NCBI GenBank assembly: GCA_947172415.1 | Contig: OX359193.1 | Location: 8,457,501-8,521,500, forward strand | Direction of reading: 5' to 3' | Source of the DNA: Chondrosia reniformis | Taxonomy: Eukaryota; Porifera; Demospongiae; Chondrillida; Chondrillidae | DNA: 64,000 nucleotides | Position numbers and translations under genes: made by a program | The notes under the pieces: model-generated | The model's input: only the letters and a program-made list of their open reading frames with translations | Told to the model about the DNA's origin: nothing | The model's database searches: none | In this document: piece by piece, positions 59,185 through 64,000 of the stretch | How positions within the stretch are numbered: the stretch's first letter is position 1 | How the letters are laid out: the number at the start of each line of letters is the position of its first letter

Positions 59185-62100
59185 ATGGCGGAGGCGGTTC
59201 CCTCTCAGAGAAGCTTCTCAAAGCATTTAAAAAGTTTGACTGCCGCCCAGATGCGTGAGACGGTTTCTGGAGCTGTGAGAACCATTTCCGAGGACGAACA
59301 GGCTTCAAACCAAACGAAGGTCGAACTAGCAGAACCCTTGGACTATGAAAAGGAACTCTTTAATAGCAAAGATTGCATCAAGCAAGTCAAAGACGAGAAG
59401 ATCATCTCTCTGTTGTTGTTTCCCACAAACGACATTACTGTTAGTCCGGACAGTATTAGCAACGTATTTAGTGATCTACATAAATGTATTTTTTTTTTTT
59501 TAAATCGAATTCAGTTGAAACATTATTTTCCAGTAATTAGAATTGGTCCCCAAAACTATAATTAATCTCATAATTAACACGGAACAACAGTTCTTGCGAA
59601 TGGACTGTTATATGTCCAACTTTCTTTTACTAAGAATTTTAAATCATGTACAGCTTTCTCTCTCTAATAAGAATCTTGGAATCACTCACACAACCAGGCT
59701 AGATTCACGTTATCATCATTAATGGGGACACTTTGACCTTGTAGCTATTGTCCCATTTAGCTCATTTCTCCAGTTTTCCAATCTCTTGTGGCCAATCAGC
59801 CCATTGTCTGACTGTACTCTATGACTGAGGATTCCTTGTGGTTTTAGTATAGTTGCCATGGGAACCTAACCAGCCTCTGCACTGCTGCAACTTAAAAGGC
59901 TTGGGTGAATAATATTATGCAAGTAGTCTTCAGGACTTGAGGAGTGTGTGTTCAGAAGGTATGAGCTCTTTACCTTTTTGATATGTATGTAGGTCATGTC
60001 TGAAGATCGAACCCTGAGAACTGAGAAATCCACAGTGCCACCAGGAGCAGCCATGCAGGCAGAACTCTTCTTCACAAAGCAGGTACATTCTCCTCGTATT
60101 ATGATCCTCTTAAAGGACGTGTCTCGTGACTGTGTCTTGCTGTGCAGTGCCTGGCACTATACTCTTCAAAATGGGAAAGGTTAAGGTACAACTACTCAAA
60201 GTATTCTACTGGAGTGGAGAGTTGGGAAAAGTAGGCCATTCAGTCTGAGAGATGTTTTGGCTTTGTATAACAACTGATTGTTTGTGTTTATAGGAATTTG
60301 GACCACAAGAGTCTTCCGATGCTGCAGTTTGAAATTAATGAGATTGAAGAAGAAGAGCGAAGAAGGGCACAGGTATGAACAGAGATGGGTGGGGCACAGG
60401 CCAAGTAGGTGTGGCACATGCTTGTATGGGTGGGGCACTAGGGAGAGTCCCATTTGTACTGGTCTAATCAATCAGCAATTTCCTGTAATATATATTTGTT
60501 GTTTCCTAGAGTTTAATGTCTACAGTAAATGGTTTCAAAGATACAGACACCTACCTTTTAGTTTCATAATGGGCACTCTAAATATAGTAGCAAAACTTAT
60601 TACCATATTTGGCAGATTTAATCTATTGAAACTCTATCACTTAAAACAATTTGCAGATTACTATTTTTAATGTTTATAAAGTTGGTCTCACTTTACTGAA
60701 ATACCTACTCCTTGGAATACCATCCTTTAGTAGTTACCATGGAAACCTCTTAAAATGTCAGTTCAATCTTGTTGCAGGACATAGCAGCTGCCAGGGAGAA
60801 GATACAGTACAAGAGGGGCTTCCTCACAAAAGGGCCTTTCCCTGGGGAAGGCACATTTGCACAAAAGGTACATTAAATATTCTGCGGCTGTGAACATGTG
60901 AGACAGTCACATACAAGTCACAAAAAGTCTGTATATCTATGACAAACATTCTGATTGGTCTGTATGATGAATGGTTCTCTGGTTCTGCAGTGGAAGAGAA
61001 GATGGTGTGTGCTGCAGCCAGGTAGCACTGATGGGAACTACTACCTTGAGATTTACAGGGTACACACATATACCACTTTGTTCTACTTATTAGCTGTGCT
61101 TGTTTAGAGTATGACTTTGTTGTGTATCTTATTCTTAGGATGACAAGACTCAGTCTTTTATAAAGCGTCTGAATTTGGGTACATGTGAAGACATTAGAAA
61201 GGTAATGGGAAGCAATCACCTCTGCATACCCTCTGCATACCCTCTCCATACCCTCTCCATACCCTCTCCATACCCTCTCTGTACCTTCCTATACCCTCTC
61301 CATACCCTCTCTGTACCTTCCCTATACCCTCTCCATACCCTCTCCATACCCTCTCTGTACCTTCCCTATATCCTCTCCATACCCTCTCCATACCCTCTCC
61401 ATACCCTCTCTATACCTTCCTATACCCTCTCCATACCCTCTCTGTACCTTCCCTATATCCTCTCCATACCCTCTCTGTACCTTCCTATACCCTCTCCATA
61501 CCCTCTCTGTACCTTCCCTATACCCTCTCCATACCCTCTCTGTACCTTCCCTATATCCTCTCCATACCCTCTCTGTACCTTCCCTATATCCTCTCCATAC
61601 CCTCTCTGTACCTTCCCTATATCCTCTCCATACCCTCTCTGTACCTTCCCTATACATACACAGAATCCCAAGAGTCGTCAGTTTGGATTTGATTTGCTGA
61701 CAGGAGATGAGAAGACAGTGTATCCTTTAGCTGCTGAGACAGAGGAGGAACTGAAGGACTGGATGGATGCCTTTTCAAAGATCCTTGGTGTTGATGAGAT
61801 ACCCAGTCAGACTGGTGAGTGCCCCACTGGGGTGGGGTGGGGTGGGGAACACATTATATGTAACCAATGTGCGCCCATTGTATGGTTGTTCAGTGGACAT
61901 CAACACTTGGAACAGAAGTGACACACTCAGAGACCCACAGAGAACGGCTCTACTGCCAGAACTGCTAGTGGTGCGTACACACACACCTTCTGAAGCACCC
62001 ATAGCCTGTAGCATAAACTACTTAGTATTGTTTATTGTGCTAATCTTTGTGTATAAATACCACAGTACACCACTGGTACAAATAAGCATAATGATGCTGC

Positions 62101-64000
62101 AAGGAAGCTTGGTAGGCAGAGCGTCTTCTCTGTGTACCCAGGATTAATTGTAAGTTGAAGTCACTTTACAGCATTATGAAGTGGATTCTTTGAAGTAAAG
62201 AGTAGTATTTGATAAGAGGTTCACATACAAGCTGTTTCTGAATGTCATGATGATGAGTGTGTAACATCACTCTACCATCTCTCCTTTCTCTTGTGTATGT
62301 GTGAAGGGTCAGAAGACAGGTGTTGACAACCAGCGGGGGGAAACACCTTATCCTGAGGAACCGGTTGGTCAGTTAAGGTTTATTGTGCGATGCAATAGTC
62401 TTGTATTCAGGCTTTTGGCATCTAACAACTCAAGAGAATTAGGACATGTAAGAGCACTGGGCTATTATTGAGTTTAATTTAAATCACACCAGCTGATATT
62501 GTATTACTTTTAATCCCGGATGTGTGATGATCCCTGCGATACTTATTTAAGAGTGGATGTTTCTTTCTCTTTCCTTTCAAAGATTGAACCGTTCTTCATC
62601 AGTTTGGCACTGTATGATGCTGCCAAAGGACTGAAGATTACTGAGGACTTCCACGTTGACTTGAATGACTTCCACTTGAGAGAAATGCTGGACCAACACA
62701 AGGCAAAGACATTGAGTGCCAACAACAAGTCACTGAAGATTGGCGCCAGTGAATTGAAATCAGAAGAACAGTGGCCAACGATGAGCAATCAAGTATGTTG
62801 TAGTGTCCACTTTCATTGCAAGTGTGATCTATCTACGTACATATGTGTGGCCATATATATGCATGTATTGTGCTATGGTCTTTGGTATAGTGTCTCTTTT
62901 CTGTGACATTTCCAAGTCAAGACATTTATCTGGTGATCCGAGTGGAGAAGATTGTGCAGCAAGGTATTTCTGCCTGTGCTGAACCCTACATCAAAGGAGG
63001 GGAGGATACAAAGGTACATTATCAGAATAATCTAACCACAAGTGTTTACTTTGGTTGCTGCCTGTGGTCGTAGGTAGCTCAAAAACTTCAGAAACAGGTT
63101 CCTTCACTCTGCAACATTCTTGGTCAGTACAGAATGCCTTTTGCCTGGGCAGCAAGGTATGACCCCACCTACGTATGTGTACCTTTGTTTAGCACAGTAA
63201 CCTCTTCCTCACCCTCACCCCCTCAATCTCCCCCCTCTCAACCTCTCCCTCTCTCACCCTCTCAACCTCCCCCTCTCTCATCCTCTCAACCTCCCCCTCT
63301 CTCACCCTCTCAACCTCTCCCTCTCTCACCCTCTCAACCTCCCCCTCTCTCATCCTCTCAACCTCCCCCTCTCTCACCCTCTCAACCTCCCCTCCCCCTC
63401 TCTCACCCTCTCACCCTCTCCCTCTCTCACCCTCTCAACCTCCCCCTCTCTCACCCTCTCAACCTCTCAACCTCCCCCTCCCTCACCCCCTCAACCTCCC
63501 CTCCCGCTCTCTCACCCTCTCAACCTCTCCCTCTCTCACCCTCTCAACCTCCCCCTCCCTCACCCTCTCAACCTCCCCCTCTCTCACCCTCTCAACCTCT
63601 CAACCTCCCCCTCCCTCACCCTCTCAACCTCTCCCTCTCTCACCCTCTCAATCTCCCCCTCCCTCACCTCTCACATTCTTCCTTAACCCCTTTTAGGCCT
63701 CTCTTTGATGGCAATGGACACTTGGACAACAGTGCTGAATTTACTCCTCTGTTCCGTCAGGTTTGTTACCATGGCAATTTTGGCAATTAAACATAATTGT
63801 TCTATTTCTTTTAAGGATAAGGACAGACTGACCAATACTGACCTGCTGAAGATGTTGTCAGATTTTAAAAAGTCTGTTTCCTTTTTTAACTGCCATCTTT
63901 TGCTGTCCAATGCATTAAGTGTCTTCATTCCAGCATTCACAAACTGAAGTTGGCGTCAATCCCAGGATCTATAGATGTATCTGTGATAAGCTATAGCGAG
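59185..64000 (+). CDS. DOCK-D (zizimin) family Rho GEF, 5' part
   Basis: DOCK-D proteins (DOCK9/10/11) activate Cdc42 and Rac through a DHR-2 domain, not visible here. Start [20 protein letters not shown] at 59185. The N-terminal region includes [15 protein letters not shown] and [23 protein letters not shown] domain follows ([63 protein letters not shown]), then [52 protein letters not shown] and [20 protein letters not shown], which track the DOCK9 order closely. The last exon ([14 protein letters not shown]...) is open at the window end. One junction (after about 62790, with the next exon near 62917) is uncertain. Two introns contain large pyrimidine-rich arrays before their acceptors. Confidence 0.9.
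61209..61658 (+). repeat. Pyrimidine-rich array in a DOCK intron (CCATACCCTCT units)
   Basis: Units of 11-12 bp (CCATACCCTCT; GTACCTTCCCTATAT) arranged in higher-order blocks of about 33-34 bp. It stops some 15 bp before the acceptor ACACAG of the exon beginning [10 protein letters not shown]. The array supplies the pyrimidine tract. Confidence 0.88.
63195..63690 (+). repeat. Pyrimidine-rich array in a DOCK intron (CTCTCACCCTCTCAACCTCC)
   Basis: About twenty imperfect units of 20-25 bp made of CTCAACCTCCCCCTCTCTCA with variants. It ends at the acceptor CCCCTTTTAG of the exon [12 protein letters not shown]. It contains no purine run longer than a few bases on this strand. Confidence 0.88.

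Noticed and set aside
61175-61921. 248-residue plus-strand ORF through CCTCTCCATACC repeats
   Set aside because: It contains a real DOCK exon at its end, but the repeat part is intronic: donor AAAG|GTAATG and acceptor ACACAG flank the array.

Overview
The window is animal nuclear DNA, most likely from a demosponge. Genes lie close together on both strands and are cut into many short GT..AG introns. Every recognised protein is a eukaryotic or animal family (KICSTOR, Rag GTPase, topoisomerase II, Dbl and DOCK Rho-family exchange factors, a discoidin-receptor-like protein), and minisatellites are very abundant. The species itself is inferred, not shown.

Layout, left to right. 1-1347 (-): CUEDC2-like gene, cut by the window edge. 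1803-4430 (+): KICS2 (KICSTOR subunit). Then comes a tandem segmental duplication of about 6 kb. Copy 1 (about 3510-9470) holds the 3' end of KICS2, a broken NUBP2, an Ig/discoidin-like receptor and a 3' fragment of TOP2. Copy 2 (about 9658-15828) holds a 3' fragment of KICS2, an intact NUBP2, a second receptor and the 3' end of the full TOP2 gene (15064-22034, -). Next are MRPL36 (-) head to head with RagA/B (+), IMP4 (+), a long-intron SH3-DH-PH exchange factor of the ASEF/collybistin type (28356-45080, +), a very large minus-strand gene (45364-56224), ACER3 (-), a repeat-rich spacer, and the 5' part of a DOCK-D (zizimin) gene (+) that runs off the right edge.

The large minus-strand gene appears to chain espin-like ankyrin repeats, a long disordered region, gelsolin/villin repeats, a Ras-association domain and a PH domain through phase-compatible splice junctions. 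I know of no family with this architecture.

Three unrelated genes (KICS2, receptor copy 1, RagA/B) carry a minisatellite that straddles an intron-exon boundary, so each unit repeats a complete 3' splice acceptor plus the first bases of the exon. For the receptor, the duplicated paralogue keeps the single-copy ancestral state. Other introns have arrays that stop short of the acceptor and form the polypyrimidine tract.

Functional themes: KICS2 and RagA/B both belong to lysosomal mTORC1 nutrient sensing and lie within 21 kb, and the RagA/B upstream region has two CACGTG boxes. Two Rho-family GEFs of unrelated classes and an actin-binding villin-type gene occupy the right half. Exon coordinates were worked out by hand from splice motifs and reading phase; no transcript or database check was possible.
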